From: Lepidodermella squamata
Lineage: Eukaryota > Gastrotricha
Length of the DNA: 64,000 nucleotides
Direction of reading: 5' to 3'
Assembly (NCBI GenBank): GCA_047495785.1
Contig: JBLDXI010000013.1
Coordinates: forward strand, 1,612,001 to 1,676,000
Of this stretch, positions 20,649-34,500 are shown piece by piece. How positions within the stretch are numbered: the first letter of the stretch is position 1; each line of letters opens with the position of its first letter. The notes beneath the pieces were generated by a model. The model saw only the letters and a program-made list of their open reading frames with translations, did no database searches and was not told the DNA's origin. Position numbers and translations under genes: made by a program.

Positions 20649-22583
20649 AAGACATGTTTTGCGTCATTTCTTGATTATTTTATGAGGCGACGTGCAAGTC
20701 TGGCTTGAGTTGGAGCGCGTCGACAACAGCAGCTACCAGGTGTTGATTCTCGAACGTGCGCAGAAGGGGAAGCGTTCCCAACGACACTTGTTTACAATGT
20801 TATCATTATTTTGCGCGCAGTACCTGCATTATTATTACCTCAGCTAACGTTTTTTTCGGTTAATAATAATGATATTCGACGACTGTATTTTAGCGATGTT
20901 TTGGCTCACCCACGCAGGCACGACGAAGCAGCTGCAGTATAGCAGAGAACAGCCCTGCCTGCTTATTTTGCCTGCGCACCAATGCACTCGGTTGAACCCG
21001 AGCGACCGAGGATATGCGATGTGTGTGCACTCTACGCACCCATCTGTGTGCGCGCAGGCGCGTTCTCGGCGAATTATTAGAAGTGCGCATAATGTTATAT
21101 ATTGAACCCGACAGAGTGTACAGAATCGTCGTCGAATCGATGATTCACCTCGCGCCCGGGGCACGCACAAGGATGTTTATGAACGTTGCCATCATCACAT
21201 ACACAGCATTCGAGAGGGAATAAAAAACGCGCGAACTATTGATCGACTGCCAGGGGAAACGCAGTTTTTTTCGTTGTGTACACATTCGTTTTTTATGCGC
21301 GCGATTGCTAGTTTTTTCTACTTTTTAATATTAGTTTGCCTGCGCGTTTTTTGCGCATCGATCGATAGTCGCGCGGCAGTTTATCACATGAGTGCGAACA
21401 CTCCGTTTTTTGAACCGTGTTGCCGCTGTTGTTGTCGATCGTCTGCTAGCGATATTGATCACATTAATAATGCGCTCTCCTAGCCGGTGCTCAAGCTGGC
21501 AGTATTCGATATTTTCGTGATAAAAAAAGACTGCTTATAATATGTCGCCAGGCAGATATAAGCGTTATTCTCGAAGCAAGTAGGCGTCTACTGAGTGATT
21601 TAATCCATGCTTCGATGAGTAACTTGCTGCAAAGAAATGGCGCAAAATATAAGAAACGACTGTAAAAAGTTCTGTTTTTATTCAGCTCTGTTAACGAGAA
21701 AACTTCTTCATGATATGATACATTTCAAACATCGTAGAAAGGAGAGAGACAGAGAAAAGCAGATTTCCGAACTCTTTGTTCACCTATTACTTTGTACAAC
21801 TTTACAAATAAAACACGCATTAGGAACTCGAGAAAAATTACACAAAAAGGCGGCTTTACACGGATTCATCTTTTCAAGACGAAAATTTTCACACAACCAG
21901 AAAGAGGAATAGTCTTCAGGAATTTAAGTGCGTCTGTACAACCAACCAAACATGAGTTAAAATGTGCTAAAATGGAGGGTCGTACGGTAGAAATCTTTTA
22001 GTCCGATCAAATCAGGAGCGATCATTATTGTTTTTTAAACGGAAGAGCATTTACCGAATCAATCAAATGCGTATTTGTTCCACGAGCAAGAAGGTTAAAA
22101 ATAAATTGAAATATTACATCAGATATATTTATAAATTATATAGATAAATATATTTATAGAGATTCATTTTTATAAATAATAGCATTCTTATCTTCACTTA
22201 TGAAGCCGATTGTTCATAGTCTTGTTGGTCGCACCAAGCTATCATAATCTCCAATTCAAAATGATCGGGACATTTGTTTTCAACAGCGAGCAATCTGTAA
22301 CTCGAATCAATAATCACAGTCAATATAATATTATATAATAGTTTCAATGTGCATGTCTCACAATAATTCGAATAAGCCGAAATCCAAGACGAAATTCAGT
22401 AAATGCACAGATTTTGGCAAGATAACTTCTACCGCCGCGATTTTGGCTTGAATAATAGTCATCATGATCAAATTTGATTTATAATGTTATACATTAATCT
22501 TTAAAAGTGAAAAATGGCCTGGAAATACCGATGGGATAAAATTTCATCATCACTTCAATTTTAGTCATTTATGTTTGAATTTT
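20649..22583. other. intergenic region between RPB8 and LRP 3' ends
   Basis: About 1.9 kb between two convergent genes. 20680-20832 is coding-like on both strands (see findings). 20900-21200 is rich in CpG and CA/TG. 22100-22200 is very AT-rich with several TATATTTATA tracts and probably belongs to the LRP 3' UTR. No other gene recognised. Confidence 0.4.
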
Positions 22584-25500
22584 TTACAGGTCATTGTTGT
22601 TCAAAGTGACGTAGGCGCCAGGTCGGGCCGCTTCTGACTGGTTGGTCTCTAGAGACCGTGATGATCCCAAATGAGCGAAAGACGAGCTCAGCGAGGTTGC
22701 TCTGCCGCTATCGAGAGCGCCTGGCGTTGATGAGCCGTCACCGTCGTGGATGGGATTCGAGAAACCGAAACCGTCGTCGGCTGAGATGATGTTTTTCATC
22801 TGAACAATAGGGCCGCGCGCGTCGCCGGCAGGCTCCTCTTGGAGGGGGTGCATCTGGAAGTCACCGTGAACGCCTCGCCGAGACCGCCACCGCCATACGA
22901 AAAATCCAAGTCCGAGGAGTAGGAGGACGCCAAATATGCACGATATTACGATAACAGCGATGACGAGAGACTGGGATTGAAAGCCGAGCGAGGTTTGCAC
23001 TAACGTGTCACCTGGCTTTACCAGGGCCTGGGTGTCACCGCTCGACTCGTTGCAGAAAGGACCAGAGAAACCAGGCAGGCACTTGCAGACGTACATCTCC
23101 GGGTCGAAACTGTACTCGCAGATGCCGCGACCAGGCGGGCAGGATCTCGCGCACGAGATAGGGTGAGCGGGCGCGGGGATGACGGGCGCACCGCAAGTTG
23201 TTGTCGATCCGTCAGCGAAGTCTGACAGATCCGGGCAAGCGCACTGAGGAGCCCCGCGCTCGCCCAAGATACACAAGTGCGAACAGCCCATTTTCGGACA
23301 GACCAGTGGCCAGGTTGACTGAAGACCAGCCTTCATCGGGTGGTAGACACGTAGCGATTTAGCGGCGAATAGAGTCGCCGTCTGATTAACAGCGACCAAT
23401 CGACCGAATTTGTCCACCTTGAAAAGTTGTCCAATCGTCGCTTCATGGTACAGCGATTGAGTGAAAACACCATAGACGTGCGTTTCAAAAACGTCAAAAG
23501 CCCGGCTGACTCGAGCGTAGAGGCCACCAGGGAACGGTGATCGAGACGGCGAAACTGTAATCGTCGTGACGCCAGTACCATCAAAGTTCGACAAATAAAT
23601 TTGGCGATTGTCCGAGAAATACAAGCGACCAGCAGCTAGATAGTCAACCACGATAGTGTTGATTGGGCTCTGAAAAAGACAAAAACCATTATAACGAAAA
23701 ACTTCTGCGCAGAATAATAACTCACGTTGTTGATTCCGGTGAAGATGGACTGATTTTTCTTGCCATCCATGTTCGCCATAATAAGGTGGACTTCAGTGCT
23801 CCATGGCGATCGGGCGAATTGAACAGAGTAGTAGAGCTTGCCATTCAACGGATTAACCGCCATAGCCGTGATTTTACCGGTGCTGTTGCGAATCAACGTC
23901 TTCTGGTACCGGCCATCATCTCGGGCGACGATAATTCGCGAAACCGCAGCTTGACCGTCAACATTCGTATCGGCAATGTACAAATTACTGCCGATGAAAT
24001 CGATTGACAGGTCAACAACATCAGCCAGGCCTTTAACTGGCATTGATAGAGACCCGGGCGATAAAATGCCTTGTTGCGGCATGGCGGTTCGCCTCAATCG
24101 ACGAGACACACCCTCGGCATAGATAATGGTTCCATCTCTGAAATCCACCTCAACAGCCGCAAAACTTTCATCAGCCTGAGCCTGCGCGACTGACGTGTAC
24201 ACAGTCTTAGCAGTTCGTTTGCCCCACAGACGGATGGAATCAGCTGAGATAAAGATCAAGGTAGTGTCTGATGTGTCGTTAGCTCGGCAGATTGTCATCG
24301 AAGGATTTGAAGAAGTCGAAGGCAATTGCTCGCGAATGAAGCCGTCCGCGCATGGGCAGCGGTAAGTGCCCTTGTCATTATCGCAGGTCTGAGAGCAGTT
24401 ATTCGCAAGGGGTGACAAACATTCGTTGACATCAACACAGAAACGAAGATCGCTCTTTGAAACGACAAAGCCTGGATTACAGCCGCAGTAATAGCCACCC
24501 ACAACTGGCCGGCCGTTGGAAATCGAGGTGACGTTGATGCATTTCTGTTGGCAACCGCCGTTTCCAACAGCGCAACTCGATCCGTCTCGGAAACACCCGA
24601 TTTCATCGGAAATTTCGCACTGGCCGACATGTGTCGCATTCCTGAGCTGGCCGAAAGTTGGCGTCCAAATACCCTCAGGGCAACAGTCAGGCACGCCGTC
24701 GCACAGCTTCGTTTCAGGTACGCATCTGAAGTTTGATCGGCACTTGATTGCGTTGGTAGGGCACGCGCCTTGTTCAAGTTGCAGCGTCATCGCAAGCTGA
24801 CAAGCGGCCGGTGACTCGTCCGAAGTGTCGTTGATACTCACCGGGCCCTGAATGCTACACTGCGAGCGTTGATCGCACAAATCGACGGCTCGAATGCATT
24901 TCTTGGAGGTCTCGCACCGCCAGTAGCCCTGGGTGATGTTACACGGGCGCCTGTTGCACGCGTCCGCAACTTCATCAGAACTGTCGCGGCAATCGTTATC
25001 GCCATCGCAGACGTAGGCGAGAGGGATGCATCGTTTGTTCGCGCATTGGAACTGCGTGGGCGAGCAAGGTACTTCAGGGCAGTTCATTTCGTCCGAGTTG
25101 TCCGGGCAATCAGGAGTACGATCGCACCGGCGGTAGTTGGGAATGCATTTTTCTGAAAAAAATTCCGATAAAATCATCAATAAATTTTGCATTTGAAAAA
25201 TTACCTGTCGAGTTGCAGTGGAATCGAAGAGGTCCACAGGTGATGCCATTGACGCAACTTTGTTCGTCACTGTTATCACCGCAGTCATCGTCACCATCGC
25301 ATCGCCAAACATTCGAAATGCAGCGGCCCGAAGTCTTGCACCTGAATTCGTCTTCAGTACACGGCCTCGCCTGTTTCGCGCAGTACGTCCTGTTTTCATC
25401 GGATCCATCGCCGCAATCATCGACCGTATCGCAGGTCTGATACTGCTGGATGCATCGGCCGTTGCCGCAGCTAAACTCGCCGACACTGCACGCCTGGGTT

Positions 25501-28500
25501 CTGCAGACCGCGGGGCTTTCATCCGACCGATCACGGCAGTCGTCGATACCGTCGCAAATAGCAAATCGTTGAATGCATCGGTAGTTGGACGCGCATTTGA
25601 ACATGAGCGGCGAGCACTTTTGCGTAGCAGCGCACGTCGCAGGTTCGTCAGAGTTGTCCTTGCAGTCGTCATCAAAGTCGCAGACCCAAGATTGCGGGAT
25701 GCAGTTGCCGTTGCCGCACTTGAAATACTCGGCCGGGCAAGTCCGGTTCAAGCACTGGGCATTTAGCGGGAACTCATCACTGCCGTCTCGGCAATCACGA
25801 TTGACGTTGCATTGCTGCCACATCGGGATACATTGGCCGGATCGACAGCGGTACTCACGAGATCCGCAAATAGTCGCATTGCAATTAACCTCATCACTGC
25901 CGTCTCGGCATTCGGGGACACCGTTGCAAAGTTGGCTCGGATAGACGCAAGTTCCGTCGTTGTTAACACACTGGAACAGACCTCGAGCGCAGGTGCGTCG
26001 CGGGCATGTCGGCGGTTCGTCACTTCCATCACGGCAATCGCGCTCCCCATCGCAGAACCAAGTTCGCGGAATGCACCTCTCATCAGACGAGCCACACTTG
26101 AATTGGGTGTTTGTACACCTAGCGATACATTTCTTGCCGTTACCTTCGAGTTGGAAGTCGACCGGGCACGCGCATTGAGCTTGACCACTCGGCGTTTGAA
26201 GGCACAAATGAGAGCATCCACCGTTATTAACATGGCATGGGTGCGCCTTGAAGCGTTGCGCGGCAGGGTGGACAACCACCATTGAATAAGGTGGATGCAC
26301 TGTTTCGTTGACGATCGACATCCGGTCAGTTGCGTTGAACTGCTCGGCTACCTCGATAGTGCGTCTCGTGAAGTCGGTCCAATACAGGTTTCCATCGAAA
26401 ACAGCCATCGATCTGACGTAGGTAACTTCGCGAAGCGGTAGGACTGTTTTGATGAATTTACCGTCTAGGTCCGTCATTTTCACCCAACCGTAGTAGTTGT
26501 CCGACCAGTAAAGCCAGCCACCGTAAGAATCAATGGCTAACGATCCCGGTTCATCCATTTCACCACGGTCTTTCGAGACAATGACGCGCCAGTCCGAACC
26601 GTCCATTCCCACTTTCGCGAGGAAAACAGGATGGCTCAGTTCGATGTAGTAGACATAGCCGCGCCACGAGTCGCAAACAATGAAAGACGGCGCGCGCTCA
26701 CGTCGCACGCCGTTATCATGAACTATCGATTCGTAAGATCCGTTCAGTTCCGAAACGAAAACGTCAATATTCGTGTAATACAGCTTGCGGCCGATCCAGT
26801 CGACACAGAAGTGCGAATCGGCTGAAAAGTGGGTGATCTTCGCAACTGTATTACGATTCTGACCAGATTTTAAGTCCATCGTCAACAAACCGGCACCTTC
26901 CTGAATGTAGTACAGCTTATTCTCACGATAATCGTAGTCAAGCGCGCGAATAACTCCGATATTTCTCGCCAGCATCGTGTAATTCTCGAGGTTCAAAGTC
27001 ATCATTCGAATGTAGAAAACATTGGCGAAAAGAAGGTAAGGCTGGGTATCGAGTGGTCGCTTGCACTTGCTAGGGTCTGATGGTACAGCAGTGTAAGGTG
27101 CGTCACAGGAGCATTTGTAGGTGCTTCCCGGTAGACTGGTACAGACTTGCTGGCAAACACCAGGTGATTCAAGACACTGATTGACCGGAACGCATTTTGT
27201 TGGCACTTGCCCAGCTGTAACGTTAGTGTCCAAGCGGAAACCGGCACGGCAAGAGCAGGCGTAACCAAGTTTAAGCTCGGTGCAAAGCTGCTCACACGGG
27301 CGGCTGTCACAATCTGTAAAGTTGCACTTCATCTGCCGGCCACTCGTGATATCTTGGTAGCCTTCATCAGATCCATCGGCGCAATCGGGTTTGTGATCGC
27401 ACACCTAAAAAATTGGGAACAAAAATTAGAACAAAATTTAAAAAAGTCCGCCTTAATACAATTTTTTTTAGCAAAACTCGAAAAAACTAACCTGGGCTAA
27501 CGAGACGCAAACAGAGTCGTTACGGCACATGAATTGTGAAGAGGTGCACGTTGGCTTGACTATGACAGTAACATTGGAAATGACCGGCGCACAATTTGCC
27601 TCGTCGGACCAATCACCACAGTCATCACGTCCATTGCAAGTCAGAGTTTTAGCAACACATTTAGCATTGAAACAACGGAACTTGGTTGGATCCCGGGCAC
27701 AGCCGCAGTTTGCATCATTTTCATCGTCACCCTGTGGGCAGTCGTGATCACCGTCGCAGACGAATGAAGATGGGATGCATTCGGTGCTGCTGTTGCATTG
27801 GAACATGCCGACAGCGCATGATCGCCGCGCAGCGCCTGCAGTACAATTCGCCTCGTCTTCGCATTTCGTGCAATCGCAATCGCCGTCGCAGGTGTAAGTG
27901 GCCGGGATGCAAGGTCCGCGGGCAATACCAGGCGCACGGTTAGAAACACAGTCGAATTCGGTGGTTCGGTTGCAAGACAAGCCAGAGCACATGGTAGAAT
28001 CTTCATCAGACCTATCACCGCAATCAGGATCGCCGTCGCATAGCCACCGCCTAGTAATGCAGCGACCGTCACTTCGGCACTGAAATTGCTCTGTCGTACA
28101 GCGTTGCGTGGTATTTCTGCCGAAGCATGACGGCTGAGTTTCATCGTCACCATCCGGGCAATCGGCCTCGCCGTCGCAAACCCAATGTGGCGGCACGCAA
28201 CGGCCGCTAGAGCAGCGGAACATGCCGAACGCGCATTGAGTGTTCGAACAAGCCTGGCGGGTTTCGTCAGAGCCGTCGTGGCAGTCGTCCTCGCCGTCGC
28301 ACACCCAGCGTTGATCGATGCAAATATTCGTGGTCGCGCATTTGAATTCATCGCTTCGGCATTGTCGATCAGGGCAGCCCTTTTCGTCAGTCGCATTGCC
28401 ATCACGGCAATCGTCTCGGCCGTCACATCGCAGCGATGCAGCAATACAGCGCCCGTTCAAACAGGCGATAGTTGCATTCGGGCACGACTCGTAGATACAA

Positions 28501-31500
28501 CCGATTTCATCGGAATTATCGCGGCAGTCGTTATCGTGATCGCAGCGGTAAGACGGAGAAATGCAACGACCGTTGTTGCATTTGAAACGATCGGCATCGC
28601 ACTGTTTGTTTTTACAGAAGATCGGGTCTTCGTCCGTGCCATCCGGGCAGTCGTTGTCGCCATCGCAAGCCCATTTAAGGAGGATGCAATTACCATTACC
28701 GCACGTGAAATGATCAGCCTCGTTGCAAGTCGCGTTAACTTTAACGCAAGAGCGACGACCGTTCGCAGCGAAAAGACCAGCCGGGCATGAACAGAACGCT
28801 TTGTTGCCGATAGTTTTCGTGCAATTGAAGGGGCAACCGCCGTTATTGACCCGGCATGGATCGGCTTCACATTGCCGGGAGATATAACTCTGAGACTTGA
28901 CCGCCAGCGAAATGTAAATTGGAGGGTCCAGCTGACCAGGCAGCACGTTTTCCATGCCACTCAAGGTATCAAGGCTGATGCGATAGACACCTCGCAGCTG
29001 GTAATCAGACCAGTACAGGAAGTTGTCGTAAAGAGCGAGTGAGTAGGGCATGGCGGCTGAACCGACTGCGACCGCGGTTTTCGACCCATCGAGGGTAGCA
29101 CTCCAGATCTTGCCAGAACCAACGTCAGCCCAATAAACCACGTCATTGACATCATCGACAACGATACCAAGAGGCAACGTGGTCGAACCTTCAGGCGAAA
29201 TGAGTTGACGATCTGCGCCCGTTCTCAAGACCCGGTAAACCCCGATAACACCCGGGCCGCCCCACTGGGTCCAATACAAAACTCCGTAGCAGGAATGGAC
29301 TGCAATGTGCTTCGGATTCACAGCGGATGTCAACTCGGTAATAGCCCATGTCGAGGTGTCGCTTGATGACAAATTGACGTAAGCCAACATATTTCGATTA
29401 GATAATGTTAGATAGAGAATGTGGTTGTTCCAATCGTAGGCCATTCCGCCGATTTGGACACGCCCAGTTCCGAGATTTCGAAGTGGAACCTCACCAGCTG
29501 AAGAACCAGAAATGTAACCGCGGGTATATTTCAAACCAGTCGAATCGCCGTAGAAAATACGGTCCCCAGATGGGTCCATCCAAACTGCAGAGATGTCGGT
29601 CATGTTGACCAACGATGCGATCGGACGTTCGTTCCATTGAGTTGGTGGTAAACTGGCCGAGTTAATAGCGGTTTTCGACGCCCAGACCATGAATGGCTGC
29701 GCCGGCAAAGTGCATTGGTTCGGATTAGAGGGGTTAACAGTGCCATAAGCGCAAGCGCATCGGAACTGGTTGTCTGGCAAATTGAAGCACAGCTGCTCAC
29801 AGGAGGCCGTGGCACAAGGATTTCCGCTCGAAATTTTCATACTAGAAACAAAAAATGGTTGGATAAGAAGATATTCTTCAATAAAATTAGTACCTCGAGT
29901 CGTAATAGTAAAGATCGCCCGGTCCCTCAGGGTAATAATTAAGAACCAAGACACGGGCATTGCTGTCGCGACTGTAAATGGTGTTATCATGAGTGTCCGA
30001 AAAATAAATCATGTTGTTATAGTAGGCGATGCCAGCAACTCCCTCAACGCTATCTTGAAGAATCTGCGAAGAAGTGTGCGAGCCGTTAGACGGATTCAAC
30101 GGCAGTTTTGTAATGATTCCCAGGTCAGCATCGGTAATATACAGGTCGCCAGTGGTTGGATCAACGGTTAACGAAGTCGGTTGTCGGAACAAATCTTTTG
30201 AGCCAGGGACTTCAATCGCATTCTGGCCGTCGAGATCGGACACCATAATAGTTGGCTGCTGACCATTCAACGCGAAAAACAGTCGTTTTCGCATAAGATC
30301 AACCGCGATCGAATACGGCGAGCTGTCCGTGCTTTTGTAGATGACTTTTCGGTAGGTCGTTCCGAGTTTGAATGCTTCAATTACCGATGCTTCGAACTGC
30401 TCTTGGCCGACATACAACATGCCGGTATCAGATTCAAAGGCAAGGGATAGCACAGTACCGAGACCGGAGTCGGTAACGATTTTGTGAGTCCCAACACCGA
30501 AACCGACACTCTTGATGATGTTGTGGGTTGAGCCTTCCTTTTCGGCCCAGTAAAACACGCGGTTGACCGGGTCGAAAGTCATCGCGACAATAGTGTTCGA
30601 ACCGACAGTAATCGGTGCGCTCGAGACAACAGGGCCGCCGGTCGAGGTTGACTGAGTTCCCAGGGTGAAAATCGAGTTTCCGATAACGCCGATGAGATAC
30701 GAGCCAAAAGGTGAGCAAGTCGATTGATCCGCGTTCAGGCGGTAACCCATTGCACAGGCGCATTGACGGGTGTTTCCAGTCTTCGGCAAGCAAATTTGTT
30801 CGCAGCCGTCGTATAATCCAGCCTAAAAACCATTTTTTCAAGTTTTTTCATCATTCATTTTAGTTTTAATATTTACCATGCAGCCGGTGACGAGTCCTCT
30901 GTTATCATTAGGCGAGTCGATAAAAACATCGAGGGCCTTCGGCACGACGTCCTCGGAGGTAATGTTGTACGCAAAAGTAGCTGAGGCGCCATCGCTCATC
31001 AAGGCGACAATGCGACGGGCCGTATTGTTGTACGCGTAGATAATAGACGGCGAAAATGGATCCAAGGTCAACGGGAAGACGCGGACGTCGTACTCTCGAA
31101 CTGAGGCCATAACCGTGCTGACCGGCGTAGTCACACGAACGAGCTTTTCACGGCCGGGAGCAGTGAACCACAGCTGCTGGAGAGTTGAAGACGAAAAATC
31201 GCAACTGAACGACGAATACATCATCTAAAAGATATTTTAAAAAAAAATTATTTGACCTATAAGAAACTGGTATTTTCAACCTTTAACGTGACAACAATCG
31301 CAGCATTTTCGCCAGCCATTGAAGATCGAACGATCTTATTGACAAAATAAGCACCGCCGTGATCAATCCAAAACAGATGGAAATTCGGCAAGTCCAGGCA
31401 CATTCCAACAGGTTTGTATGGACTGGCGTCATCCGATGGTTTATGGCTCAATAACGTGGTCGACATGGATGGCACCGTGTTATTTTTCGGGGCGATGCGG

Positions 31501-34500
31501 AAAACGCGAATTGCTCGGAACATGGAGTCTCCAACGTAAAGATTTCTAGACACCCAATCGTAGGCCAGGGCGGTTGGAGTGCCGTAGACGTCGAATTTCG
31601 GCTGGGTCGCATTCGATGAGATTGACTGGTTGGTCAACGACCACGTCTGAATAGTAGCGGCCTGGGTGGTGCCATTTGTCACAACCATGAACAAATCGCC
31701 AGTTTTCGGGTCGACGTCCATCGAAGACACAGTGCCTGTGATGGACAGGGGCGCAAAGGGTACCGAGGCGTTGTTAACCGTTTCGATATCGCGTTGCGAT
31801 GTTCCGAGCCACATTCCCTTCAGTTGATTTTCCGTCGCCACAACCAGAACTTTGCTTCCAACCTGCCGCTGGCATCTCACCAGGGTCGAGTCCAAAATCA
31901 TACCGAACGGGCATGAGCAACTAGTGCGGCCAGGTGCGGAAAGAAGACACAAATGGCTGCATTGCGAATTCTGGCACGGATTAGTTTCGTTCGGTTTGTA
32001 ATTTTCGTGATACGCGACAATTGTGTATGGGTTGTTATCAAACGGTAGTAAGACACCCTGCTCCAAACCAGTGTCCTTGTTAGCATAGGCTACTCTCAAC
32101 GCTTGACGATCAGTCCAGTAGACTCGGTCTTCCAGAACCAACAGGCCATGCGGGTGACGTAAGAAATGATCGTTGGCTAAAACTCGTTTTCGATTTCGGC
32201 CATTGTAGTCAACATAGTCGATGAATTTGTAGTTGGCATCAGCGAAATAAACACGATTATTCGGATAGTCGACAGAAATATCATTCGGCCAGTATAAATC
32301 ACTGTTGACGATGACACTTCTTTCCGTACCATCCGGTCTCATACGTTCGATTCTCGGCCGGACGCCCCAGTCTGAGAAGAAAATCCAACGCTGTTGCGCT
32401 CGAGGATCGATAGCAAGGCCACGCGGCTTTTTCAAATTAAATTTCGTGACTAGTGAAATCAAGTTGGTTTGAGACATAGAAGCGACCAACATCCAATCGT
32501 AGCCAGAGTCAACCCAATACACGTTACGGCCGATCCAATCGACAACTAGATTTTCGACGACTGAAACCGAGTTTTGAACAAACGGTCGCATGTTTTGCCC
32601 GGTAATATCGGCTTGTAAAATGGTAGTGCCGCGCAATGGAGCGAAGTAGATTTTCTTTAGGACAGGGTCAACGTCGGTTCCGACGAAATTTGTCTCCCCT
32701 GGAACATCGATTTGTGTAGCAGTGCCGCCTAAGGTGCTTACGTAACCGAAAAATCCGCGGCCAGCAACGAAGAGTCGAGGCGCGTCCTGCCCGGCCAACT
32801 GGCAACGAGTGCGGTTTTTCAGCACGTAACCAGGCTCACAGGAGCAAGAGAACGACCCTTTCGTATTGTTGCATCGCTGGGAGCAGGCGCCACCTTGAGC
32901 TGAACATTCGTCGAGATCGACGCAGAGCGTTGAGTTCGGGGCGAACTGGAATCCGCGGCGACACATGCATTTAGCGCCCATCGGCGTGTCAATGCACAGG
33001 TCGGAACAGCCACCGTTATCCAGCAAGCACTGCCGGTCATTGCAAGCGTAGCCTTCATCGTCACCGCCTGGGCAGTCGACGCGGCCGTTGCAGACCCGGT
33101 CAAGGGTCAAACAGGTGCGTTTGTCTGAGCACAAGAAGTTACCATCCCGCGTGCACGTGATAGTAGGCGGGCAGCCGAGTTCGTCGTTACCGTTCGGGCA
33201 GTCGCGAGAGCCGGAGCAGCGTTTTTCATTCGGAATACACAAATTATCAATACCACAAGACCAGTAACCTGTCGGGCAGGGTTTAGCCGTGCAATTCGCT
33301 TCGTCGGAACCATCCCCACAATCAACGATTCCATCGCAAATATCACCGGAGCTGAGACAAATTCCTGGGATGAAACTGGTTCCGTTGACGAAAAACGGTG
33401 CCGGGGTAGTTGATGTTGTAGCAGGTGTAACGGCTTGAGTGAATAAATTGAAGAAAAACGGGAAGCGGCCACTTGTTCCACCTGGGATGAAAGGCGGTCG
33501 CGGAGACCAAGCGCCGTTCGGATTGAAATCATCGGCCGAACCGCTTGGCGGTGTGATCGGCGGGGCAGCGCACCAGAAGTTTCCATTCGCGCTGCATTTC
33601 TTCGCAATATCTGACCACGAAACTTCAGTGCCACTGCAGGCAGATAGTCCAGTTGCGGATGCTTTACAGTACGACGCTGTTGGGAGAGTCCCCGAGCCAA
33701 GGCATGCATCGATTTGGCAGGTCTCCTCATCACGAGCGGCGCAACCTGCTTCATCACTACGATCCGGGCAGTCGTAAACACCATTACAACGGGCTAAAAC
33801 TGGAACGCAGAGGTCGGATGACGTACAGGCCATGAGACCAGGGGACGGGCAGGCGCCACCCGCTAACCGGGTACAGCCTTTCTCGTCAGTTCCATCTGGG
33901 CAATCAGCTTGGCCATTGCATACCAGGGTTTGATTAATGCAAGAACCGATGATAGAACAACGAAATTGGCCGAGTTTACACGTTTGAGCAATGGTGTTAC
34001 ACCCCTCCTCGTCACTACGATCAGCACAATCGAAGTTTGCGTCGCAGCGAAGTGAGCCAGGGATGCAAAGGCCTGATTTGCAACGGAACTTTTCCGGCAG
34101 GTTGCAAGTTGCAGTTTGGCAATTTGCGGTCTCGTCAGAACCATCAGCGCAATCTTTTTCGCCATCGCAAACGAACGACGCTTGAATGCATTGCTGTTTG
34201 TTAGCGCATGAGAAGTAATTGCTGGCCGGTTTCGGGCAAAGTGCAACCGTTTGAGCTGAATTCGGGTCTTGCCGGCATTTGCTGTTGCTGGTCTCGTTGA
34301 ACACCCAACCATCCGGGCATCGGCAGGTTCGGACCGTCGGCCGGCTGATGACATCAATGAGCATGCCCAGCCATGGCGGATTCGGATTGCCGTTATTCTG
34401 ACGAGCCGGGACGTCTTGAGATGACATAATCGTAATATCGTTGCGTTTAATGAAAGCGAAGCAGAAATGAGAACAATCGCCGCGTTTCGGCCCGCACAAA

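Noticed and set aside
23663-28800. Many long open frames opposite or out of frame to the LRP gene (up to about 270 codons)
   Set aside because: They are shadows of the Cys/Asp-rich LDL class A codons, with composition (Ala/Arg/Thr-rich, no domains) typical of such shadows.
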